Shown piece by piece: positions 1-6,240 of a DNA stretch of 8,998 nucleotides. The notes under the pieces are model-generated. The model did not search any database. It was not told the DNA's origin and saw only the letters and a program-made list of their open reading frames with translations. This DNA is from Candidatus Latescibacterota bacterium. Its GTDB lineage: Bacteria > Latescibacterota > MVCY01 > DTYK01. The DNA lies in contig DTYK01000053.1 in assembly GCA_012961925.1 (NCBI GenBank), forward strand, positions 1 through 8,998, given 5' to 3'. The first letter of the stretch is position 1. Each line of letters starts with the position of its first letter. The position numbers were made by a program, and so were the translations under genes.

Positions 1-2
1 CA

Positions 3-722
3 CCTGAGGCTAATCCATTCCTTGGATGGCGGGCCATCAGGGTCAGTCTGATGTTAAAGGATGTCTTTAAGGTCCAGTTGAGAGCCATCCTGAGGGCAAG
101 TCTTCTGAAAAATGTCCAAATAATGTTCCCTATGATATCGGGGGTCGAGGAGTTAATCCAGGCCAAAAGGGTGCTTGAAGAGGTGAAAGAGGACCTGCGA
201 ATGGAGGAGGTGCCCTTTGATGAGGGCATAAAGGTGGGCGCAATGATCGAAGTCCCTTCTGCTGCAATGGTGGCCGAACAACTGGCCGAGGAGGTGGATT
301 TTTTCAGCATAGGAACGAATGATCTGATCCAGTACTCTATAGCAGTGGACAGGGGCAATGAGAAGATCGCTTATCTGTTTGAACCCTTTCATCCCGGGGT
401 TCTCAGGCTTGTCAAGTACATAATTGATGCAGGACACAGCAAGGGCATCTGGGTGGGGATGTGTGGGGAGATGTCCGGCGATCCCCTGGCCGCCATACCT
501 CTGTTGGGATTTGGTCTCGATGAGTTCAGCATGAGCCCTATTCTCCTGCCGAGGATTAAAAATATAATCCGTTCCGTCACCATTGAGGAGGCGAAGGTGG
601 TTGCCGAAAAGATCATGGGGATGAGAACTGCGGAGGAGATAAAGGACCATCTGAAGGGGGTTCTTGACCAGAAGTTTTGCGAACTGCCAGCGTATGAGAG
701 GGAGGAGAGGAAGAAAACCTGA
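3..722 (+). CDS. ptsI: PTS enzyme I (phosphoenolpyruvate-protein phosphotransferase), C-terminal part, cut by left window edge
   Basis: Enzyme I takes phosphate from phosphoenolpyruvate (PEP) and passes it to HPr in the cytoplasm, the first step of the PTS. Only the PEP-binding C-terminal domain is in the window: 239 codons of a protein that is about 575 residues in E. coli. The frame is open from base 3, so the ATG at 51 is internal; the codons before it read PEANPFLGWRAIR, a conserved enzyme I segment. Other family marks are FKVQLRAILRAS, MFPMIS, the signature block from MIEVPSAA to FFSIGTNDLIQYSIAVDRGNE, and GMCGEMSGD, whose Cys (bases 462-464) is the catalytic acid of the family. The N-terminal HPr-binding domain and active-site His lie outside the window, so carbohydrate-type and nitrogen-type enzyme I cannot be told apart. 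No convincing terminator follows. Confidence 0.96.
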   Translation, partial: PEANPFLGWRAIRVSLMLKDVFKVQLRAILRASLLKNVQIMFPMISGVEELIQAKRVLEEVKEDLRMEEVPFDEGIKVGAMIEVPSAAMVAEQLAEEVDFFSIGTNDLIQYSIAVDRGNEKIAYLFEPFHPGVLRLVKYIIDAGHSKGIWVGMCGEMSGDPLAAIPLLGFGLDEFSMSPILLPRIKNIIRSVTIEEAKVVAEKIMGMRTAEEIKDHLKGVLDQKFCELPAYEREERKKT

Positions 723-832
723 GCACTGGGAGCAGACGAATTTTGTTCCATTCGTTGGGTAGCTGTACTTAACTCCTGGAGCGAAGCGAAACCCACTATT
801 CACAAGCTATTCGAAGATACGGGACGGAAAAG

Positions 833-1822
833 GTGAAGGCGATCATACCGGTTGCTGGAGAGGGGACCCGTCTCAGGCCCCATACGCATACAACTCCAAA
901 GGCACTGATATATGTAGCCGGCAAACCGATTATCGGGCATATCCTGGATGCGGTGCTCCCTTTAGGCGTGGCCGAGATCATCCTCATAATCGGCCATTTA
1001 GGGCAAAGGGTCATTGATTATGTTAAGGAGAGTTATCCTTCCCTCATTGCCCGATACGTTGAACAGAAGGACAGGAAGGGGTTGGGTCACGCTGTCTTGC
1101 TCGCCAAAGAGTTTTTCGGTGGAGAGTCAGCCCTGATCGTTTATGGAGACACTATCTTCCAGGGTGATCTCTCCGATGGGATCGAGCCGAGTGCCGATGG
1201 CCGTATCGGGGTCAAGGAGGTGGAGCAGCCGGAGAGATTTGGTGTTGTGAGGCTCGAAGGAGATAGGGTGGTTGAACTGGTGGAAAAACCCGAGGACCCT
1301 ATCTCCAACCTTGCGATTGTGGGGTTTAACTATATAAATAATACCGCCCTTCTCTTCGACTGTCTCGAGGAGTTGATGAGGCGGGGTATCACCACCAGAG
1401 GCGAATACCAGCTGACAGATGCCTTCCAGCTCATGGTCGATAAAGGGGCGATCCTCAAACCCTTTGTCGTGAAGAACTGGTTTGATTGTGGCAGGCCTGA
1501 AGCACTTCTGAGGACTAACCGGCATCTGCTTGAAAACCTTGGAAGGGCCGGGAGGAGGACAGGATCTATTCTGGTTCCCCCTGTCTATGTTTCTGATTCA
1601 GTTGAGGTTGTCAATTCAATTATAGGTCCGTACGTCTCCCTGGCTGATGGGGCACAGGTTGTGGGGTCGATTGTGCGAGACTCGATAGTAGGGCAGAATG
1701 CAAAAGTTGACCAATGCCTGCTGGAGGGTTCCATAATCGGAGACAATGCTCATGTGAAAGGGGTGCCAGCCCGCCTCAACGTCGGGGATTCATCGGAGGT
1801 GGGGTTGGGCTCAATAAGATAA
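833..1822 (+). CDS. sugar-1-phosphate nucleotidyltransferase (RmlA/GalU-like) with C-terminal left-handed beta-helix
   Basis: This 329-residue enzyme joins an NTP to a sugar 1-phosphate, giving a nucleotide sugar for polysaccharide or cell-envelope synthesis. The Rossmann-like transferase domain (residues 1 to about 235) begins with the signature GEGTRLRP (9-16) and the following PKAL lysine (24). It also shows GLGHAV (83-88), the metal-binding YGD (104-106), EKP (151-153), GEYQLTDA (190-197) and WFDCG (216-220). Residues about 247-310 form imperfect hexapeptide turns (VNSIIG, VGSIVRDSIVG, EGSIIG), the left-handed beta-helix of the long-form glucose-1-phosphate thymidylyltransferase or uridylyltransferase group. 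There is no acetyltransferase-length extension, so GlmU is unlikely. The start is a GTG directly at the family N-terminus (MKAIIPVAGEGTRL); the ribosome site before it is weak. Whether it uses dTTP or UTP, and which sugar, cannot be read from the sequence. Confidence 0.88.
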   Translation: MKAIIPVAGEGTRLRPHTHTTPKALIYVAGKPIIGHILDAVLPLGVAEIILIIGHLGQRVIDYVKESYPSLIARYVEQKDRKGLGHAVLLAKEFFGGESALIVYGDTIFQGDLSDGIEPSADGRIGVKEVEQPERFGVVRLEGDRVVELVEKPEDPISNLAIVGFNYINNTALLFDCLEELMRRGITTRGEYQLTDAFQLMVDKGAILKPFVVKNWFDCGRPEALLRTNRHLLENLGRAGRRTGSILVPPVYVSDSVEVVNSIIGPYVSLADGAQVVGSIVRDSIVGQNAKVDQCLLEGSIIGDNAHVKGVPARLNVGDSSEVGLGSIR

Positions 1823-1827
1823 GGAGG
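1820..1827 (+). promoter_or_regulatory. metK Shine-Dalgarno site overlapping the upstream stop codon
   Basis: The sequence TAAGGAGG is a near-perfect anti-16S match four bases before the metK ATG. Its first three bases are the TAA stop of the nucleotidyltransferase gene. A ribosome finishing the first gene therefore stops on the metK ribosome site, which favours translational coupling and a common transcript. Confidence 0.8.
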
Positions 1828-1831
1828 AGAT

Positions 1832-2998
1832 ATGTCGAAGAAGGGCTTTTTAACTTCAGAATCTGTTACTGAAGGCCATCCTGATAAGATAGCAGATCAG
1901 ATATCCGATGCCATCCTTGATGCCATTCTCGCTCAAGATCCGTTTGGCAGAGTGGCCTGCGAGACGATGGTAACAACAGGAATGGCTGTAGTCGTCGGGG
2001 AGATCACGACAAGCTGCTATGTCGACATTCCGCAGATAGTGAGGCAGACGATAAAGGAGATCGGATACACCGAGGCTGTACTCGGATTTGACTACCGTAA
2101 TTGTGCTGTCCTGACCAGCATTAATGAGCAGTCGCCTGACATCTCCAAGGGGATTTCGGAAGGTGAGGGATTACACCCGGAGATGGGCGCGGGGGACCAG
2201 GGGATAATGTACGGCTATGCCTGCAGGGAGACCGAAGAGTTGATGCCTCTGCCGATAATACTCGCCCACAGGCTGGTTCAAAGGCTGGCAGAGGTGAGAA
2301 AGGAGAAGATCCTGAAATACCTGCGTCCGGATGGTAAGTCTCAGGTAACCATAGAATACGATGGTGACAAGCCCATCCGTGTTGACGCCGTCGTGATTTC
2401 AGCCCAGCATGACCCGGACGTGACACATAGCCGTATACACTCCGATATAATAGAATATGTGATCAAAGAGGTTATACCGGAGGAATACCTTGACGACAAG
2501 ACGGTTTATCATATCAATCCCACCGGAAGGTTTGTCATCGGTGGGCCTCAGGGTGACTCTGGAATGACCGGCAGGAAGATAATTGTGGACACCTACGGAG
2601 GAGTAGGGAACCATGGGGGGGGATGTTTCTCGGGAAAAGACCCTACAAAGGTCGATCGTAGCGGGTCTTATATGGCCAGGTATGTAGCCAAGAACATCGT
2701 TGCAGCGGGGTTGGCCGATAAGTGCCAGGTGCAGTTGGCCTATGCTATTGGAGTAGCCGAACCTATCTCTGTTACAGTCGATACGTTTGGCACAGGGAAA
2801 CTTGATGAAGAAAGGCTTGCACTGCTTGTGAGGAACCATTTCCCGCTGACGCCAAAGGGGATGATCCAGTCATTGGATTTGAGGCGGCCGATTTACAGAA
2901 AGACAGCGGTTTACGGCCACTTTGGAAGGGAGAGGGAGGAGTTCACCTGGGAGAAGATCGACAAAGTCGAGGTCCTTAAACGGGAAGCGAGAGGATAA
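1832..2998 (+). CDS. metK: S-adenosylmethionine synthetase (methionine adenosyltransferase)
   Basis: MetK condenses methionine with ATP to S-adenosylmethionine, releasing phosphate and pyrophosphate (EC 2.5.1.6); it works as a cytoplasmic dimer or tetramer. The 388-residue product is full length (384 in E. coli). It carries all family blocks: the N-terminal SVTEGHPDK with the triphosphate-binding His16, the hexapeptide GAGDQG (119-124), GGPQGDSGMTGRKI (237-250) followed by DTYGG, and the glycine-rich phosphate loop GGGCFSGKDPTKVDRS (262-277). In that loop a Cys stands where Ala is usual. The ATG is set by a strong ribosome site that overlaps the preceding stop. It lies 30 bases ahead of ahcY, so SAM production and S-adenosylhomocysteine removal are probably made from one mRNA. 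No SAM riboswitch is seen in the nine-base gap before it. Confidence 0.98.
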   Translation: MSKKGFLTSESVTEGHPDKIADQISDAILDAILAQDPFGRVACETMVTTGMAVVVGEITTSCYVDIPQIVRQTIKEIGYTEAVLGFDYRNCAVLTSINEQSPDISKGISEGEGLHPEMGAGDQGIMYGYACRETEELMPLPIILAHRLVQRLAEVRKEKILKYLRPDGKSQVTIEYDGDKPIRVDAVVISAQHDPDVTHSRIHSDIIEYVIKEVIPEEYLDDKTVYHINPTGRFVIGGPQGDSGMTGRKIIVDTYGGVGNHGGGCFSGKDPTKVDRSGSYMARYVAKNIVAAGLADKCQVQLAYAIGVAEPISVTVDTFGTGKLDEERLALLVRNHFPLTPKGMIQSLDLRRPIYRKTAVYGHFGREREEFTWEKIDKVEVLKREARG

Positions 2999-3028
2999 AC
3001 CGATTATATTGAGAGGAGCGATATCGAT

Positions 3029-4279
3029 ATGCCATATGAGGTGAAAGACATTGCCCTTGCCGAGCAGGGGGAGAGGAATATCGGTTGGGCGGAGAAACAG
3101 ATGGGGGCTCTCCTCAAGGTCCGGGAGAGGTTCGAAAAAGAGAAACCACTTTCAGGTTACAGGATCGGGATGGCCCTGCATGTCACCAAAGAGACCGCTG
3201 TTCTCGTGAGTACCCTCATGGCCGGGGGGGCCGAGGTGGCTATCACAAGCTGTAATCCGCTCTCCACCCAGGATGACGTGGCCGCAGCCCTTGCCCTCAG
3301 AGGTGTTAACGTCTTCGCCTATAAAGGGGAGACGATCGAAGACTACTATCGTTATCTGGACAGGGTGATCAGCTTCAGACCGCACGTCACCATAGATGAC
3401 GGTATGGATCTTGTCACGCGCATCCACACCAAACATCCCGACCTGCTTCCGGATGTAATCTGTGGCTGTGAGGAGACGACCACAGGGGTCATACGTCTGA
3501 GAGCGATGGAGGAACAGGGGGCGCTCAAGTATCCCATAATTGCTGTCAACGACTGTCAGACCAAACATCTGATGGATAACTATTACGGAACAGGCCAGTC
3601 TACACTGGATGGCATAATCAGATGCTCTAATATCCTGATCAGTGGCAAAACATTTGTTGTGGCAGGATACGGCAACTGTGGTAAAGGCGTGGCGATGAGG
3701 GCAAAGGGGTTAGGTGCCAATGTGATCGTCACAGAGGTGGACCCCTTTAAGGCTCTCCAGGCGAAGATGGATGGGTTTCGTGTGATGAGGATGGATGAGG
3801 CTGTCAGGGAGGGCGATATCTTTGTCACCGTGACAGGCAACCTGCATGCCATCTCTGTCAAGCACATTCGTCTGATGAAAGATGGGGTTATACTTGTCAA
3901 TGCAGGCCACTTCGACCACGAGGTCGATGTGACCGGACTTGAGGAGATATCCTCGGACAGAAGGGAGATAAGGCCGTTGCTCGATGAGTATATGGTTGAC
4001 GGCAAGAAGGTCTATCTGTGCGCCAGAGGGCGACTTGTCAACCTTGCCTGTGCCGAAGGACATCCTTCAACTGTCATGGCCCTCTCCTTTTGTGATCAGG
4101 CCCTTGGTGTGGAATACGGGATCATGAATCGAGATAGGCTGGAGCCCAGGGTATATTGTCTGCCTGAAGAGATAGACCGAACAGTGGCCAGGTTGCAACT
4201 GGAAGCTATGGGGGTGACGATCGATGAACTGACGTCCAAACAGGAGGAGTACCTCAGATCGTGGCAATCAGGGACCTGA
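3029..4279 (+). CDS. ahcY: adenosylhomocysteinase (SAH hydrolase), short archaeal/thermophile-type form
   Basis: This NAD-dependent cytoplasmic enzyme splits S-adenosylhomocysteine into adenosine and homocysteine, relieving methyltransferases of product inhibition. The 416-residue protein has the substrate residues of the family: His51, IDDGMD (122-127), EETTTG (148-153), and Lys179 and Asp183 in VNDCQTKHLMDN. It has the NAD fold GYGNCGKG (213-220), NAGHFDHEVDV (291-301) and the GHP motif with His345. It lacks the roughly 40-residue insertion of many proteobacterial forms and the C-terminal Lys/Tyr tail that reaches into the partner's NAD site in animal and many bacterial enzymes; it ends instead in EEYLRSWQSGT. 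This short class occurs in archaea and Thermotoga, where some members prefer S-inosylhomocysteine, so exact substrate preference is open. The ATG follows AGGAG (3014-3018) at ten bases. The metK neighbour supports the assignment. Confidence 0.95.
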   Translation: MPYEVKDIALAEQGERNIGWAEKQMGALLKVRERFEKEKPLSGYRIGMALHVTKETAVLVSTLMAGGAEVAITSCNPLSTQDDVAAALALRGVNVFAYKGETIEDYYRYLDRVISFRPHVTIDDGMDLVTRIHTKHPDLLPDVICGCEETTTGVIRLRAMEEQGALKYPIIAVNDCQTKHLMDNYYGTGQSTLDGIIRCSNILISGKTFVVAGYGNCGKGVAMRAKGLGANVIVTEVDPFKALQAKMDGFRVMRMDEAVREGDIFVTVTGNLHAISVKHIRLMKDGVILVNAGHFDHEVDVTGLEEISSDRREIRPLLDEYMVDGKKVYLCARGRLVNLACAEGHPSTVMALSFCDQALGVEYGIMNRDRLEPRVYCLPEEIDRTVARLQLEAMGVTIDELTSKQEEYLRSWQSGT

Positions 4280-4334
4280 GGGCGATTAAGATAACGGAGT
4301 GGTGCTGTACGATGAGTAGGTTATATGCAGGTGT

Positions 4335-4376
4335 AAGGAGGGTCTTTTGAATCTGCAAACCTGTGCCCAGAAATAG
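4335..4376 (+). other. strong Shine-Dalgarno site plus nine-codon TTG reading frame (possible leader peptide)
   Basis: AAGGAGG at 4335-4341 is a strong ribosome site that does not precede any long gene. Five bases later a TTG (4347-4349) opens a frame of nine codons, MNLQTCAQK if TTG is read as Met, closing at TAG 4374-4376. The frame covers the 5' arms of both pseudoknot helices described below, so a translating ribosome would unfold them. A 12-codon frame from ATG 4312 ends at TGA 4348-4350, overlapping this TTG. Short frames arise easily by chance; the strong ribosome site with close spacing is the only positive sign that this one is used. Confidence 0.3.
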
Positions 4377-4418
4377 ATGGAGGTGTTCGACTCCGGATAG
4401 GCACATCGCACCTATTTC
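4362..4418 (+). promoter_or_regulatory. predicted H-type pseudoknot in the leader of the secreted-protein gene; possible riboswitch or attenuator, class unknown
   Basis: Two perfect helices interleave. Helix 1 pairs TGTGCC (4362-4367) with GGCACA (4400-4405). Helix 2 pairs GAAATAG (4370-4376) with CTATTTC (4412-4418). Only two bases separate the 5' arms and six the 3' arms. Between them sits a small hairpin, GGAG (4379-4382) with CTCC (4391-4394). The element ends about 12 bases before the purine-rich ribosome site (about 4431-4440) of the gene at 4445, a position suited to control of translation. A competing hairpin, GGATAGG (4395-4401) with CCTATTT (4411-4417) including two G-U pairs, cannot coexist with either helix. 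The bases GCAAACC (4355-4361) just upstream recall a conserved string of class I cyclic-di-GMP riboswitches, but the rest of that fold is not present. The pairing was found by eye; no folding energy was computed. Confidence 0.45.
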
Positions 4419-4444
4419 CGAACCATTGAAGGGGGGAAGGTTGG

Positions 4445-5164
4445 ATGAAAAAGTATCTGAGCTTCTGTCTTATGCTCTTAGTCGTTCTGATACCTGTGGG
4501 CGGGAGCGTACATGCATACGATGTGAAGTTCGTCTGGAGCATAGAGATTGAGGGGCTGCCCGAGATCCCTCTGGACAACTACACGATGACCGAGGGTGAA
4601 ACTTTCCAGTGGCAGGCAATTGATATTCCCTTGCCGTATCAGGCCATTGCCAGCGATTACTGGGAGGCTCTTGGTGCTTCAAGCATAACTGTCAGCACCG
4701 GTGCAACCCACCAGGATGTCACTATCTGGATCACGATCCAGCCTGGCGTCACAGAAATTTTCGGTCGGCCGGTAGCCATAACCCTCCAGTTTGATGTCTA
4801 TGATGGAATCGTGCCCGACAACAGCGTCGAAGGGTTAACTTTGCTTAATCCGGAGGGGGAGCACTTCTACTTTGATCGCTCGGACGGACTGATCCTCTAT
4901 TTCGATATCAGCGAGCAATTTGAAGAGAGGTTCTTAACCCCCTTGGGCCTCACCAGAGAGGGGTTAACCCTTGCCTTTGCGGAGGAGGGTCAGTTCACCC
5001 TGGAGGGCATCAGGGTGACGGCCACGACCGAAGGTGGCCTGATAACCGGTCTTACAGGCGAGATTTCCCATCTCTCGACGCTTGTTATTGTCCAGGAGGA
5101 TGCAGTTATGCCCACAGCGGCCAAATCCGCAACCTGGGCTAAGGTGAAGGCCCTTTACAGATAA
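4445..5164 (+). CDS. predicted secreted protein of unknown function with leader RNA
   Basis: I do not recognise the family of this 239-residue protein. It starts with a clear signal peptide: MKK, a hydrophobic stretch about residues 5-19, and a probable signal peptidase I cut after SVHA (residue 24). There is no lipobox Cys at the cut. The mature part is acidic and rich in alternating hydrophobic and polar stretches (for example DVTIWITIQP and PVAITLQFDVYD), suggesting an all-beta, possibly two-domain, exported protein. GEISHLSTLVIV near residues 205-216 resembles the final strand of several extracellular beta-sandwich domains. The last 17 residues (PTAAKSATWAKVKALYR) form a separate basic tail that might be a sorting or anchoring signal; that is speculation. 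The ATG follows a G/A-rich ribosome site (4431-4440). It lies 165 bases after ahcY with a structured leader between, so separate control is likely. Confidence 0.72.
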   Translation: MKKYLSFCLMLLVVLIPVGGSVHAYDVKFVWSIEIEGLPEIPLDNYTMTEGETFQWQAIDIPLPYQAIASDYWEALGASSITVSTGATHQDVTIWITIQPGVTEIFGRPVAITLQFDVYDGIVPDNSVEGLTLLNPEGEHFYFDRSDGLILYFDISEQFEERFLTPLGLTREGLTLAFAEEGQFTLEGIRVTATTEGGLITGLTGEISHLSTLVIVQEDAVMPTAAKSATWAKVKALYR

Positions 5165-5169
5165 AACGA

Positions 5170-6240
5170 TCACTTTTGGACCTTCATCAGGAACAGGCCT
5201 CCGATAGTGCCGAAGGTTCCATTCCCGATCCATGCAGCGATGAGAGGGGGAAGCATCCCGTTCCACCCAAGCACCTGGCCTACTTTTATGAATCCATAGT
5301 AAAGAAAGCAGACCAGGAGGCTCAATCCAAAGCCCATCACCCTCCCTCTTCTCCCTATAGTCGATGCAAGTGAGGTACCGAAGAGTACGACAACAAAGTT
5401 AGCAAAGGGAAAAGAGATCTTCAGATGAAGGTCGACTATCCATTTCCGAGGATCTATGCCTATCTGTCTGGCTCGCTGTATATATTGGCGGAGCTGGAAA
5501 TATCCCATCTCCTCAGGTTTCCTCTTTCCCCGAGTTAAATCGGCAGGAGTGAAGGTAAGGCCCGTCAGACGGATCAGATCAAAAGATGTCTCCACCTGTT
5601 GCTCGCCCTCAAACTCCCTTACCTTTCCATGTTGAAGCTCCCACCCGCCATCCTTCCAGTACATCCTACTTGCATCGATCCTTTTCACAAGGGAGGCCCC
5701 GTTATATTTCTGTATGGAGACACGTGAGGCCCGCTTCTGCTCAGCATTATAGTATCTTATAAAGATAATCTGTCCGCCGACATCCTGCAAAAAGAGGTTA
5801 GTTCTATCGGTCATAGCACGACTTTGCGATCCGCCCGTTCTGATCTGCGTCCTGACCCGATTGGTGATCGGGGCCAACATTTCTCCTAACAGGAATGAGA
5901 ATATGCACATGACGAAGGCAAAGTGGAAAAGAGGGTAGAAAATCCGATAGAGACTGACCCCTGAAGCCTTCATCGCTGCTAATTCGTTGTTTCTTGCTAG
6001 GCCGCCGACAGAGAAAAGGGTTGAGAGTAGCATCGCCACAGGGAGCATCAGGACGAGGATGTAGGGCAGATAGAGGATATAGTAGCGGATCACGTCCAAA
6101 AGGGAAAGTTTCCGGTCGATGAAGCTGTCCAGGTTTTCCACAAGATCGACGACGATGAAGATTGCGACGAAGGCGGCCAGGCTCACTATCAGCCATTCAC
6201 AGAATTGCCGTGTTATGTAACGTTCCAGAAGCCGCATCAT
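5170..6240 (-). CDS. lptG: LPS export permease LptG (LptF/LptG, YjgP/YjgQ family)
   Basis: LptG is one half of the LptB2FG transporter, which pulls lipopolysaccharide out of the inner membrane and hands it through LptC to the periplasmic bridge. The 356-residue product (about 360 in E. coli) has the family layout: three N-terminal membrane helices (about 17-34, 53-75, 100-122), a periplasmic beta-jellyroll region (about 130-265) and three C-terminal helices (about 273-293, 302-319, 330-350). The coupling segment ELAAMKASGVSLYRI (86-100), which faces the LptB ATPase, is nearly the same as in the neighbouring LptF. IGRRGR precedes helix 5. The frame is open far upstream, but family alignment places the start at ATGATG (6240-6235), which overlaps the lptF TGA; either ATG could serve, with GGAG at 6250-6247. 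LptB, LptA and LptC are not in the window. Confidence 0.92.
   Translation of the reverse strand: MMRLLERYITRQFCEWLIVSLAAFVAIFIVVDLVENLDSFIDRKLSLLDVIRYYILYLPYILVLMLPVAMLLSTLFSVGGLARNNELAAMKASGVSLYRIFYPLFHFAFVMCIFSFLLGEMLAPITNRVRTQIRTGGSQSRAMTDRTNLFLQDVGGQIIFIRYYNAEQKRASRVSIQKYNGASLVKRIDASRMYWKDGGWELQHGKVREFEGEQQVETSFDLIRLTGLTFTPADLTRGKRKPEEMGYFQLRQYIQRARQIGIDPRKWIVDLHLKISFPFANFVVVLFGTSLASTIGRRGRVMGFGLSLLVCFLYYGFIKVGQVLGWNGMLPPLIAAWIGNGTFGTIGGLFLMKVQK

Noticed and set aside
736..755. Hairpin ACGAAT/ATTCGT with an 8-base loop after ptsI as a terminator
   Set aside because: The stem is only six A/T-rich pairs and no T-run follows. The gap 723-832 otherwise shows no clear promoter or RNA element.
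153..803. 216-residue minus-strand frame opposite ptsI
   Set aside because: It lies against a clearly recognised gene and shows no domain or credible start.
1820..1831. SAM riboswitch before metK
   Set aside because: Only nine bases separate metK from the preceding gene, too short for any SAM-sensing RNA.
3021..3030. Palindrome ATATCGATAT across the ahcY start codon
   Set aside because: A single 10-base A/T-rich palindrome with no second copy nearby; likely chance.
4347..4418. Class I cyclic-di-GMP (GEMM) riboswitch
   Set aside because: GCAAACC and CTCCGGATAGG recall parts of its consensus, but the two side-by-side helices, the tetraloop and its receptor are missing, and the pairing seen is a pseudoknot.
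5136..5156. GGGC/GCCC hairpin followed by TTT as terminator of the secreted-protein gene
   Set aside because: It has four pairs and a three-base T-run, and lies within the coding sequence; too weak.
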